A DNA stretch of 64,000 nucleotides from Bedellia somnulentella. Taxonomy: Eukaryota > Arthropoda > Insecta > Lepidoptera > Bedelliidae. The stretch lies in NCBI GenBank assembly GCA_963576735.1, contig OY755189.1, positions 4,316,622-4,380,621 on the forward strand, in the 5' to 3' direction. The notes beneath the pieces are model-generated. The model was not told the origin of the DNA, ran no database searches, and was given only the letters and a program-made list of their open reading frames with translations. Shown here one piece after another: positions 10,787-19,408 of this stretch. The first letter of the stretch is position 1; every line of letters begins with the position of its first letter. The position numbers were made by a program, and so were the translations under genes.

Positions 10787-11617
10787 GTGTTCATTAAATC
10801 CTTTCTGGACCGAAGAAGACGTAGCTAGCGGTAGCGGCTTTGCGACACCCGCACCACTAACAGCACAGCCCAAGAAAACCAACTCTGGTGCGGTGGAGGG
10901 CAAAAAGAAACGCACCTACAGCCGCAAGAAGCCCGAAGCGACAGCAATATCATCGCCATCACCGGCAGTCGCCGTCGCTTCTGCACTGTTACCAGAGCGG
11001 GAGCTGTTTCTCAGCTCCAGTTCCGAAAGCGAACGTGAAGAGGCTCCGCCCGTAAAAACAAATAAGAGATCGGAGGTAAGTTCTGCTTTGCTTATTCTTT
11101 TTTGAGGACCAACAAGGAGGTGAAGTTGTAGTTATATAACAAACAACTAAATTATAATAAATCGCTGCATAATTAACATTATCCCTACTCGATCATACTA
11201 CAAAAACATCAAATAAATTAAATTTCTTTATTTTAGGTTATTATCAAAGATTATTTTCGCGATTTCCCTGTACAAATACTGATAAGATTATTAATAATTT
11301 TTCAGCCCGAGCCGAAACGAGAGCCAGTGCGTGCGGTGCCGTTGCGCAGTTGGCTGAGTCAGCGCGTCGCAGGCGGCTACACGACCCAATCCGACCCTGT
11401 CAAAGTAGGGGAGTACTTTGTTGAAATCAAAGTATACCAGACGCGGGAGGTGGAAAAAATTGCTGCCAATGAGCGCTGGAAACATTCATTGTTAACATTG
11501 AAACTCGGAACCGACACTGATACGCGCTTTTGGAAAGCGCTTAATACTGCTGTCATAGCAGGCAGGGACGAATTAAAACACGTCCAACCTGTATTATACG
11601 CGAGTAATGTGTTTTGA
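10787..11617 (+). CDS. Unrecognised spliced gene fragment inside the Polinton
   Basis: Two exons fit together in phase: 10787-11075 (acceptor TTTCAG, donor GTAAGT) and 11306-11617 (acceptor TTTTCAG, ending in TGA). Together they encode about 200 residues. The first is low-complexity, basic and Ser/Pro-rich, with KKKRTYSRKK and SSSSESEREE, which suggests a nuclear disordered tail. The second is more ordered, with PLRSWLSQRV and a KHSLLTLKLG segment. The coding DNA is clearly richer in GC than the surrounding Polinton. I do not recognise the protein. It resembles the last two exons of a host gene, captured by the element or brought in by misassembly. Upstream exons are absent. Confidence 0.6.
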
Positions 11618-11639
11618 ACTCATAACTGTTTTAGTTCGT

Positions 11640-12340
11640 ATTCCATAATTAGATCCTGTCTTCATTATTTTAATCTCTTTTATTTTCTTAACAAATGGTG
11701 GGCAGCAATTTCTGAGTTTGTTGGATTGCGATCCAAGCTATATTGTATAGACTCCATTAATACTTCTATCAAAAAAGCTAAAGGAGTTAAAAAGTGTATA
11801 TAAACATAAACAAAAGTGTATATAAATATAAATATAAACAATTATAAGAGAGCCCTATTTTGTAATGAAAGTCTTAGAGATGATATGTTTGTAATACGGT
11901 CAAAAAGTCATAATATATATACGCACAGAATAAATAAATTAGTTCTTGATAGCACGGACAACAAAAGGCAACAAGTTAAAAAATACTTTTGAAACATTGC
12001 CTTGGGGCCATTTCACCACAATATTATGACTTTTTGAAAGTAGTTTTCCAAGATTAACCTATTTTATCCATTTACTGTATTGCTTCATCTATTTTGTAAC
12101 TTCTTTATTTTTTTATTAGAAATTACTGTTTATCTTTTATTGAATATTAATAATATGCCTAAAATACAACATTATTTCTGGTTTTAATTTTTACGTTCTT
12201 ATTTATTTATAATTATTTTATTCATCCAAGATCTTTTAGGTTATAAAATGTTCCAATATGAAATCAGGTTGAAAAGGTAGGGAATATAAGAAACAAATAA
12301 AAAAGAATGAAATCAATTTAACTTAGGTGTTTTATTTTTT
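11640..12340. other. AT-rich noncoding stretch
   Basis: No open frame or repeat beyond simple AT-rich sequence is supported. TTATAAGAG and AATAAAT motifs are frequent but carry no clear signal. Confidence 0.4.
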
Positions 12341-12486
12341 CTTTAAACCTAAAGCTAAGTACATACTCAATATCATAATTTTACAATAAAATTGATTAAT
12401 TGAAACATGCTTCATATACTACTATAAATCTAAATCAGCTGATATTTTTTTAGATATTTTGTTGATAATATTTTTTGTACTGTCCA

Positions 12487-12852
12487 TCACATCATCATAT
12501 AACATATCATCATATCATCATATACATCAGTCACAAGATATTGGGCACTCACATTTTGTTCATTTTCACTTTCACAAACTGCTTTTATATCTATTTTAAT
12601 CATATATCGCCCCTTCGATTGATTATTTTTCACAATAAATGAAGATTTAGTAGCAGGTTTCTTTTTTAATGTTTTCCCTTGTTTATTAACATGTGATTTC
12701 TTAAAATATTCTCGCCGCCTTTTTTCCACTCTTTCCAGCCATCCATCGACGTCCTGAGCGTGATAAAATGGATTATTCATGTCTTCAACGTCAATATTAG
12801 GCTGTGTTACATCGTAGATGTTGTCTAATGTGATTTGACTTGCAGCCGACAT
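12487..12852 (-). CDS. Orphan ORF of the Polinton, divergent from the ATPase
   Basis: A 121-residue ORF of unknown function. It starts MSAASQITLDNIYDV, contains an acidic segment (NIDVEDMNNPFYHAQDVDGW) and then a basic one (EKRRREYFKKS, GKTLKKKPATK), and ends in Asp/Met-rich codons derived from a CATCATATCAT repeat. The end of the frame may be extended by that repeat. An AATAAA signal follows on the same strand near 12345. It is transcribed away from the ATPase gene at 13264, so 12853-13263 could be a shared promoter region. Its position in a Polinton suggests an accessory protein, but no family is recognised. Confidence 0.55.
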   Translation of the reverse strand: MSAASQITLDNIYDVTQPNIDVEDMNNPFYHAQDVDGWLERVEKRRREYFKKSHVNKQGKTLKKKPATKSSFIVKNNQSKGRYMIKIDIKAVCESENEQNVSAQYLVTDVYDDMMICYMMM

Positions 12853-13263
12853 TGCCTATAAAAGAAAAAATAGAAGTATTCGTAAATATGAAATAACCGC
12901 GTACTTATGACTAAATAAATAAAAAAAAATTATTATACAAAACTTACCGATTAGAGTGAGTGCATTAACTTGTATCACGCTGAAATCTCGAGAGCGACTG
13001 ACAAGATGAGACGTGTAGAGCATTGATCTTTCATATTATACGATTATATGAACTGTTAGAGGTATTCGACAAAATGCTCCTTATGTTGTCTTAATATACT
13101 TTCAAGAAACGCAGGTAAATATCCGACTTAATATATCATGTTTTTTTCAATGATTTCAGAGATATTATTCCTTATGAGTATAATTAAAGTCAACAGGCAA
13201 AAAGACGTAAGTGTGTAGTTAGGTACGTGTATATTTTTTAGAATATTCTTACATATTTAACGT

Positions 13264-13983
13264 ATGGTTATAAAGTTACAGACATCATACAGCAAAATGA
13301 AGTTAATCAAACAACCCGTATCCTTAAAAATTGATGCATTTAAAATCGAGCCCTCTGTAAAGACTTGTAGACACAGTATACTGTTACCTAATTCCATACG
13401 CAGTATTATATGCGGCCCCTCAAATTGCGGTACGACAAATATTATGATTAGTCTTTTACTAAACGAAAATGGACTAAAATTTCGAAACATTTATATTTAT
13501 TCGAAAACAACGTTTCAACCAAAGTATAAATTTTTAGAAGAAGTTCTTAAAAGTATTCCTAATGTCAAATTATTTATGTTTCAAAATAAAGAAGATGTGA
13601 TATCACCTAATGAAGCCTTAGAAAGATCAATTATTATTTTCGATGATGTAACTTGCGAAAATCAAACTAACATACGCAATTTCTTTTCCATGGGACGTCA
13701 TAAAAATATAGACTGTTTCTACTTATCACAGACCTACTCTAAAATACCTAAACAACTTATACGAGACAATGCAAATTTATTGATTATTTTTAAACAGGAT
13801 GATATGAATTTAAAACATATTTACGATGAACATGTAAGTTCTGATCTCAGTTGGATCGATTTTAAATCACTAGCTGCTCGTATTTGGAAAGATCCATACT
13901 CATGTTTAATAATAAACAAAGACTGTGAACTAAATAATGGAAGGTATCGGAAAACATTCGATGTGTTTGTGAAATTTGAATAA
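13264..13983 (+). CDS. Polinton packaging ATPase (A32/FtsK-like), Walker A lysine changed
   Basis: A 239-residue protein of the genome-packaging ATPase family found in Polintons and related viruses, expected to pump DNA into the capsid. The P-loop is GPSNCGTTN at residues 51-59, where the family has lysine at position 57; here the codon is ACG (Thr), one base from AAG. Walker B is SIIIFDDV at 122-129, and a downstream sensor-like FYLSQTYSKIP block is kept. Loss of the P-loop lysine normally abolishes nucleotide binding, so this copy is probably inactive although the frame is open. An ATG at codon 12 is an alternative start. It is the first gene of a rightward cluster that continues to 19890. 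Confidence 0.88.
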   Translation: MVIKLQTSYSKMKLIKQPVSLKIDAFKIEPSVKTCRHSILLPNSIRSIICGPSNCGTTNIMISLLLNENGLKFRNIYIYSKTTFQPKYKFLEEVLKSIPNVKLFMFQNKEDVISPNEALERSIIIFDDVTCENQTNIRNFFSMGRHKNIDCFYLSQTYSKIPKQLIRDNANLLIIFKQDDMNLKHIYDEHVSSDLSWIDFKSLAARIWKDPYSCLIINKDCELNNGRYRKTFDVFVKFE

Positions 13984-14069
13984 GATATAAATACTTTGAA
14001 CTATGGGAACTAAATTCAATCGAAAATAAACTGTATCAATTAGCAGTAGTTTGTTGTAATTGGCCTTTA

Positions 14070-15077
14070 ATGATGGAAACAGATATAAAGAAACAATTAA
14101 TAAAATCAGTACAAAGTATTAAAAATAAATTAAAGCAAATGCGTCAAGAAGACCACAATTTAGAAATTGAGCAGTGTAAAAGATTGAAACCAATAACAGG
14201 ACCATTAGAAGCTATGATCACACTTAATACCTTTCCAAACAAAGACAATTCTAAGATTTCTAATTCTTCTGATTATATTGATGAAAATATTACAAGCGTT
14301 AGCGAAAAAAATTCGGATAATGAAGATCAGTTTAATGAAAACGACATACTAGATAGCAAATCGTCAGTCAAATTAGAAACTCATAAAGCAATTGCAGACT
14401 CGCCTTATTCTTATAATACGCTAGATAAAGAAAATATGACAACTCCTATAATATCGCCAGACTTTACCTCACAAATCAAGTTGAAGAGTAACATGACAAA
14501 TGAAATGTCTAGCAATTCTCCTCGAAATATGGTTAAAAACTACAATGTTACATACGGCATCAGAACAGAAGGAAACAATTTAATGATCGGAAATACCCCG
14601 GTGACGTTAAAATCATATGGATCAAATCCTTCTAATAATTATACAATTCTCAGCATAAATAAGAAAAGCTATGAAGTGACACCAGGACTGAAACAACTAT
14701 TATTTGAAAATAGGCCCGACGAAAGTTTAATTGCTGAAAAAGATAAACTTGTGTATAAAGATATTTTGGTTCATACACATGCACATAAAAGGGGATTTAC
14801 ATCTTCAGGACAAATACTAGGAAACGCTGGCATGAAATATCTGAGTATCATAAAACCTCTTTTTTCTGAATTTGATAAATGTAAGGAAGGAGGTAATTTA
14901 CAGATTTTGAAAAAATATAGACCGAATACGGATTTTATATACTGGGATGATCCCAACGAACTAATTGATAGATTAAAAGTCTTGTTAGCTTCAAAAAATG
15001 CTGGCAATACAAACCATGATAATGAAATAATCTCTATTATAGAAGAATTAAAGGAAGCGGGCATTATTAAGGAATAA
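14070..15077 (+). CDS. Polinton DUF8207-like protein
   Basis: A 335-residue protein. The first 190 residues are charged and low-complexity, beginning with a predicted coiled coil (KKQLIKSVQSIKNKLKQM). The conserved C-terminal part has LTPGLKQLLF-like and THAHKRGF segments and the signature DFIYWDDPNELIDRLKVLLA, then HDNEIISIIEELKEAGI. I recall this C-terminal domain as DUF8207, common in insect Polinton-like elements; its function is unknown. The gene lies 86 bp after the ATPase and 14 bp before the next ORF, which supports a shared module. The frame is intact, and no catalytic motif is visible. The domain name is from memory. Confidence 0.7.
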   Translation: MMETDIKKQLIKSVQSIKNKLKQMRQEDHNLEIEQCKRLKPITGPLEAMITLNTFPNKDNSKISNSSDYIDENITSVSEKNSDNEDQFNENDILDSKSSVKLETHKAIADSPYSYNTLDKENMTTPIISPDFTSQIKLKSNMTNEMSSNSPRNMVKNYNVTYGIRTEGNNLMIGNTPVTLKSYGSNPSNNYTILSINKKSYEVTPGLKQLLFENRPDESLIAEKDKLVYKDILVHTHAHKRGFTSSGQILGNAGMKYLSIIKPLFSEFDKCKEGGNLQILKKYRPNTDFIYWDDPNELIDRLKVLLASKNAGNTNHDNEIISIIEELKEAGIIKE

Positions 15078-15091
15078 ATAAAGCTAGCAGC

Positions 15092-15445
15092 ATGATTACT
15101 CAACTAGTCAATAAAAGAAAGTCAATCATGAACGTTGACAAGTTTGGGCATCATATTTTTAAAAAACAAAAAAATATTGAAGCTGTGTATCATGAGCGCT
15201 GTATTGATTTGACAGAAGATTGTAACTTAGATGCTAAAAATAAAATTATTAAAAACATCAGAGCACCAATCGATTCTCAAGACTGTGCAACTAAACATTA
15301 CGTTGACACAATTTTTGACACATTATCTTCTCAACTCAAGACAATAAGTAAAAACTTTACCCAGGCTACAAAAGAATTAACAAGGGATATATATAGCGTT
15401 CAACAACACTTAGATGCGAATTCCGCGAAAATAAAGAAAAAATGA
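15092..15445 (+). CDS. Coiled-coil protein with fibre-type trimerisation motif
   Basis: A 117-residue protein. An N-terminal MNVDKFGHHIFKK segment (the internal ATG at 15128 may be the true start) is followed by IRAPIDSQDCATKHYVDTI. The pattern P-x(3)-D-x-ATK-x-YVD resembles the short hairpin that trimerises bacteriophage tail fibres. A heptad-like helix (LSSQLKTISKNFTQATKEL) follows. This suggests a trimeric rod, perhaps a vertex or fibre-like virion part, but the role is inferred. Its TGA stop overlaps the ATG of the integrase gene (ATGA at 15442-15445), so translation of the two may be coupled. Confidence 0.65.
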   Translation: MITQLVNKRKSIMNVDKFGHHIFKKQKNIEAVYHERCIDLTEDCNLDAKNKIIKNIRAPIDSQDCATKHYVDTIFDTLSSQLKTISKNFTQATKELTRDIYSVQQHLDANSAKIKKK

Positions 15446-16374
15446 GCAAAGAAAGTGTGGTTACCGAAATTCATAAACAAGCAAGAAAAAATTTTCCTCG
15501 AAGACACGTTGTAATGAAGGACATAGATGATCTATGGCAAGCTGATCTTATAGATATGCAGTCTTTTTCTAATAAAAATTCTGGCTACAAATATATTTTA
15601 GCAGTAATTGACACCTTTTCTAAGTATGCCTGGGCTTACCCCTTAAAACAAAAGAGTATGGAATGTATAACACTTGCGTTTCAAGATTTGTTAAACAAAG
15701 GTCGCATTCCAAAAAATTTGCAAACAGATTTAGGAACTGAATTTTACAACAAGAAATTGAAACAGTTACTACATCAATATAAAATAAATCATTATTCTAC
15801 ATATTCCACCAAAAAGGCATCCATTGTAGAAAGATTTATAAGGACCATTAAAGGTAAAATGTACAAGCAGTTTAGTTTACAAGGTAGTTATTTATGGTGC
15901 AATAATGTTCTTTCTAAATTAATAAAATCATACAATAATACTGTTCATAGAACAATCGGGCTCAAACCAAGTCAAGTTAATATCAATGTTAAGAAAACTG
16001 TATTAGATAGATATAGGAAATTAGAATCAAATGAAAGATCAAAACAAGGTATATCAAAACTTAACGTAGGAGACAATGTCCGTATTAGTAAATATAAAGG
16101 AACATTTGAAAAAGGATTCACTCCAAATTGGTCGACTGAAATATTTAGGATTAGTAAAGTACAGAATACAAATCCGTATACATATCTTTTAAAAGATGCA
16201 CGACATCGACCCATTTTGGGTTCATTTTATCCTCAAGAATTACAAAAAACTTTATATCCAAACGTTTATCTCATTGAAAATGTAATAAAAAAGAAAGGTG
16301 ACAAATTACTAGTTAAATGGTTGGGTTTACCTGCTGAAGAAAACTGTTGGATACATAAATCAAGAGTTTTATAA
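15442..16374 (+). CDS. Polinton DDE integrase with C-terminal chromodomain
   Basis: A 310-residue retroviral-type integrase that would insert the element into the genome. The catalytic triad is visible: D35 in WQADLIDM, D96 in LQTDLGTEF and E130 in ASIVERF. A basic SH3-like region (GDNVRISKYKGTFEKG) lies near 210-225, and a chromodomain-like segment (YLIENVIKKKGDKLLVKWLG) near 275-300 ends with the aromatic ENCWIH. The N-terminal zinc-binding HHCC domain is not apparent. The frame is intact, so this may be the most functional protein of the element. It overlaps the preceding gene by ATGA. Confidence 0.93.
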   Translation: MSKESVVTEIHKQARKNFPRRHVVMKDIDDLWQADLIDMQSFSNKNSGYKYILAVIDTFSKYAWAYPLKQKSMECITLAFQDLLNKGRIPKNLQTDLGTEFYNKKLKQLLHQYKINHYSTYSTKKASIVERFIRTIKGKMYKQFSLQGSYLWCNNVLSKLIKSYNNTVHRTIGLKPSQVNINVKKTVLDRYRKLESNERSKQGISKLNVGDNVRISKYKGTFEKGFTPNWSTEIFRISKVQNTNPYTYLLKDARHRPILGSFYPQELQKTLYPNVYLIENVIKKKGDKLLVKWLGLPAEENCWIHKSRVL

Positions 16375-16463
16375 GTAAATAACGATCTATTTCATCTCAT
16401 TTATGTTCGAGACTTGGAAGAAAGAGTAGTAGTTATTCCCTTTATATTAAAAGATAAATAAAA

Positions 16464-16958
16464 ATGCTAAGGAAGACACTAAAAAAAACAAAAATTAATA
16501 AAATTAGAAAACGTGAGAATGCATCATACAAAAAAGAAGTTAAAACTGGTACTGGAATCAAGAAAACATTTAAAAACATTGTTTCTCTTACAAAGAAACA
16601 TATTAAGAAATTCAAGCCTACTTGTAAAAAGGCAGCCATAGACTTAGCTGTTTCTATTGCAAACGAATTGACATCAGATTCAAACACACCTGTAAATGTT
16701 CCACGAGTAATACCTGTTCCAAAAGTCGGAGGGTTTTTACCCTTGATACCAATATTTGCCGGATTGTCTGCTGCGGGAGGCTTGGCTGGTGGTGCAGCCG
16801 GCATTGCTAGAGCTATTAATGCCACAAAATCGGCTAAAGAGCGCTTGCAAGAACTTAAAAGACATAATCAAAAAATGGAAGACTTGTACATTGGAAAAGG
16901 ACTTCGTCTTAGACAACATAGTGATGGTTTTAAAATTTATGTGAATGGAAAAAACTAG
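16464..16958 (+). CDS. Polinton pX/pVI-like virion protein
   Basis: A 164-residue protein with a very basic N-terminus (LRKTLKKTKINKIRKRE), a middle rich in Lys and Val, and a glycine/alanine-rich hydrophobic stretch at about 90-117 (FLPLIPIFAGLSAAGGLAGG). An amphipathic helix follows (KERLQELKRHNQKMEDL) and then GKGLRLRQ. This layout matches the small membrane-active or core proteins placed between integrase and protease in Polinton/adintovirus clusters. The likely role is DNA condensation or membrane penetration by the particle; this is inference by position and composition. The frame is intact. Confidence 0.7.
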   Translation: MLRKTLKKTKINKIRKRENASYKKEVKTGTGIKKTFKNIVSLTKKHIKKFKPTCKKAAIDLAVSIANELTSDSNTPVNVPRVIPVPKVGGFLPLIPIFAGLSAAGGLAGGAAGIARAINATKSAKERLQELKRHNQKMEDLYIGKGLRLRQHSDGFKIYVNGKN

Positions 16959-17320
16959 TTTCGAGGCTACCTAAAAGTACGCTTACTAATATTGATTTAC
17001 TTAATTTTAGCAAGCACATTCCGCATTTTAGAGGAGTATTTATGAGAGATGAATTACCTAGGAAACCATTAAAAAAAGAATGTGGTATTATCAATCTCGA
17101 TACATCTCAAAATTCGGGAACTCATTGGGTAGCCTACGCAAAATGTGGCAACTATGTAGAATATTTTGATAGTTATGGAAATTTAAAACCCCCTGAAGAA
17201 TTAGTAAAATATATAGGATCGAATATATTTTACAATTACAATAATGAACAAAAAACTCATCCGTATATATGTGGTCATTTATGTTTGAAATTCTTATTTT
17301 CATTTTGGGAATCTAGATAG
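16952..17320 (+). CDS. Polinton adenovirus-like cysteine protease, start codon not found
   Basis: The maturation protease of the particle. Read from the ATG at 17042 it has 92 residues, with catalytic GTHWVAY (His28), YFDSYG (Asp43) and CGHLCLKF (Cys81), the order of the adenain family. Homologous-looking sequence (SKHIPHFRGVF) continues upstream in the same frame to about 16952, but no ATG is present before 17042 and a stop lies at 16931. The native start seems lost, or translation relied on coupling with the previous gene, which ends at 16958. The catalytic residues are all kept. The family is usually longer, so the 92-residue product would lack its N-terminal part. Confidence 0.8.
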   Translation, partial: KLVSRLPKSTLTNIDLLNFSKHIPHFRGVFMRDELPRKPLKKECGIINLDTSQNSGTHWVAYAKCGNYVEYFDSYGNLKPPEELVKYIGSNIFYNYNNEQKTHPYICGHLCLKFLFSFWESR

Positions 17321-17362
17321 ATAAATAAGGAACGAGTTGAAAAAAAGGTTTAGTTCATCACA

Positions 17363-18037
17363 ATGTCTTTAACATTAACCATCACAGGCAACACTTCTAT
17401 ACTTCAATGTGAATTTAATCCTCCCTTAATGTTAGATAGTAATTATGAGTGTGGTTTATTATATTTTTCGACTTTTAATACAATTCCTAATATTCATGAA
17501 AACAATAATATATTTTCTTACGGCGATAATGAAGTCGTGGAAATTCCTATTGGTACCTACGATCTATTTGATATACAAGAATATCTCAAATCTAAAATAA
17601 AGGACTGTCAGTTAATCATTCAACCTAACAACAATACTTTTAAGTGTTCTCTATTTTGTACAAAATCAATTAATTTAAAAGTTAAAAATAGTATAGGTTC
17701 ATTATTGGGATTTCCAGAAACGATTTTAGAACCCTATAAATGGCATGAATCGACTCACCCTATAAACATTCTTCCAGTGTCTGTGATACAGATAGAAAGT
17801 GATCTCATACAGGGCTCTTACACTAACGGTGAACCCACACATATAATCCACGAGTTTGTGCTAAATATTCCGTCAGGACATCAATTGATTGAAGTTCCGA
17901 AAACCGTAATTTACTTTCCAATAAGAAAACGACATATTTCGTCAATAACAGTTAGGGTTTTGGATGTAAAAGGAAAACTGATTGATTTCATAAACGAAAA
18001 TATACAGTTGTGTCTTCACTTGCGAAAATTAAAATGA
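17363..18037 (+). CDS. Polinton minor capsid (penton) protein
   Basis: A 224-residue protein, the expected length of the Polinton penton, which is a single jelly-roll filling the vertices. Beta-strand-rich sequence with LTITGNTSILQCEFNPP at the N-terminus, CGLLYFSTFNTIPN near 37-50, GTYDLFDIQEYLKS near 73-87 and SLLGFP near 118 fits that family. It follows the protease by 42 bp and its TGA overlaps the ATG of the next small ORF (18034-18037). The frame is intact. Assignment rests on cluster order and sequence character. Confidence 0.78.
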   Translation: MSLTLTITGNTSILQCEFNPPLMLDSNYECGLLYFSTFNTIPNIHENNNIFSYGDNEVVEIPIGTYDLFDIQEYLKSKIKDCQLIIQPNNNTFKCSLFCTKSINLKVKNSIGSLLGFPETILEPYKWHESTHPINILPVSVIQIESDLIQGSYTNGEPTHIIHEFVLNIPSGHQLIEVPKTVIYFPIRKRHISSITVRVLDVKGKLIDFINENIQLCLHLRKLK

Positions 18038-18204
18038 TTGTATATAACGATTATGGTAGTGCTTATAAAATACAAGGTAAAAATAAAAATAATACCACTA
18101 TCAAGCGGGTTGTCAAACGGTTCAGTCACGGAAATAAAAAACAAAACATTAAAATCTCAAAAAGTAATAGAGTATTTCTTCAAGCAATTGGGTTTAAAGT
18201 ATGA
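18034..18204 (+). CDS. Small basic ORF between the two capsid genes
   Basis: A 56-residue basic peptide starting MIVYNDYGSAYKIQGKNK and containing IKRVVKRFSHGNKKQ. It is joined to both neighbours by ATGA overlaps (18034-18037 with the penton stop, 18201-18204 with the major capsid start). This bracketed position argues that it is a real gene. Its charge suggests nucleic acid or capsid-interior binding. No family is recognised. Confidence 0.6.
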   Translation: MIVYNDYGSAYKIQGKNKNNTTIKRVVKRFSHGNKKQNIKISKSNRVFLQAIGFKV

Positions 18205-19408
18205 CTGTCGTTCAGATATCTGATTATCCACAATTCGATAATTCTATCGAAAGTCATGAAGTCCATACATATAATCCGTACAACAACAGTTTTAACGAAA
18301 ATGATGAAATTCGCATACCTATTCATCAGCAAGATATTTATCTATTACCTTCTGCAAGTGCAATATATATTGAAGGAAGTTTCCTTGTGCAAGTAAAAGA
18401 AAAAGATAGTACAGTGATAAAAAAAAATGTTAAATTAACAAATAATGCCATATCGTTTTTATTTCAAGATATTAGATATGAAATGAATGGCGTTGAGATA
18501 GATCGTATCAAAAATGCTGGAATAACAACTACATTAAAATCTTTAGTATCCATGAACTCAAGAGCAAAGCCGCTGAAATGTGGGGGTGGAAAGTGGATGG
18601 ATTTCCAGAACAAGATGGTCGATTTTGTGTTCTTTTACCATTGAATAAATTACTAGGTTTTGCTGAAGATTATAAAAAAATTATCATAAATTGTAAGCAT
18701 GAACTTATACTTAACAGAAGCAGAACAAATTTAAACAGCGTAGTATTAAATAATGGTGAAATTTTAAATCTTAATTTGCAAAAGGTACAGTGGCGAATGC
18801 CTCATGTCAAAGTATCAGATCAGCAAAGGCTTACATTGCTAAAACATTTGGAAAAAGACAAAGCAGTTCAAATTGCATTCAGGAATTGGGATCTGTATGA
18901 GTATCCATTATTGCCTCAAACTACAAAACATTCGTGGGCTATAAAAACAACTTCACAATTAGAAAAACCTCGTTACGTTATATTTGGATTACAAACTAGT
19001 CGGAAAAATAATAAGACGCGTGAGAGCACCTTTTTCGATCACTGTAATTTAACGAACATTAAATTGTTTTTAAATTCTTATTACTACCCTTATGATGCAC
19101 TTAATCTAAAGTTTGATGAAAACAAATACAGTATATTATATGACATGTACACTAAATTTCGTCAGTCATTTTATAACATTTCAGTGGACCCGCTGCTTGA
19201 TTACCAAGAATTTAAAGTAAAAGCTCCAATATTTGTAATAGATTGCTCAAGGCAAAACGAAAATTTGAAAACGGGCCCTGTCGATGTTCGACTGGAAATC
19301 GAAAGTTTAATCGATATTCCTAAGGATACTAGTGCTTACTGTTTAATTATTAACGATCGCCTTGTAGAGTATCGACCGTTAAGTAACTTAGTGCGAAAAA
19401 TATCATGA
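18201..19408 (+). pseudogene. Polinton major capsid protein, frameshifted
   Basis: The double jelly-roll major capsid protein, about 400 codons in two frames. The first frame (18201-18644) begins with YNPYNNSFNENDEIRIPI and continues to about 18578. From about 18578 the homologous sequence continues in another frame with PLNKLLGFAEDYKK, KHELILNRSRTN and WDLYEYPLLPQT to the stop at 19408. The switch lies at a run of five G (18582-18586), a typical place for a single-base indel or a sequencing error. The start overlaps the stop of the small basic ORF, and the stop overlaps the start of the next ORF. Family assignment is by order, length and the conserved LGFAEDYKK block. Confidence 0.82.

Noticed and set aside
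8680..13200. Search for a family B DNA polymerase
   Set aside because: No exonuclease or polymerase motif was found in any long frame on either strand, so no polymerase relic is reported.
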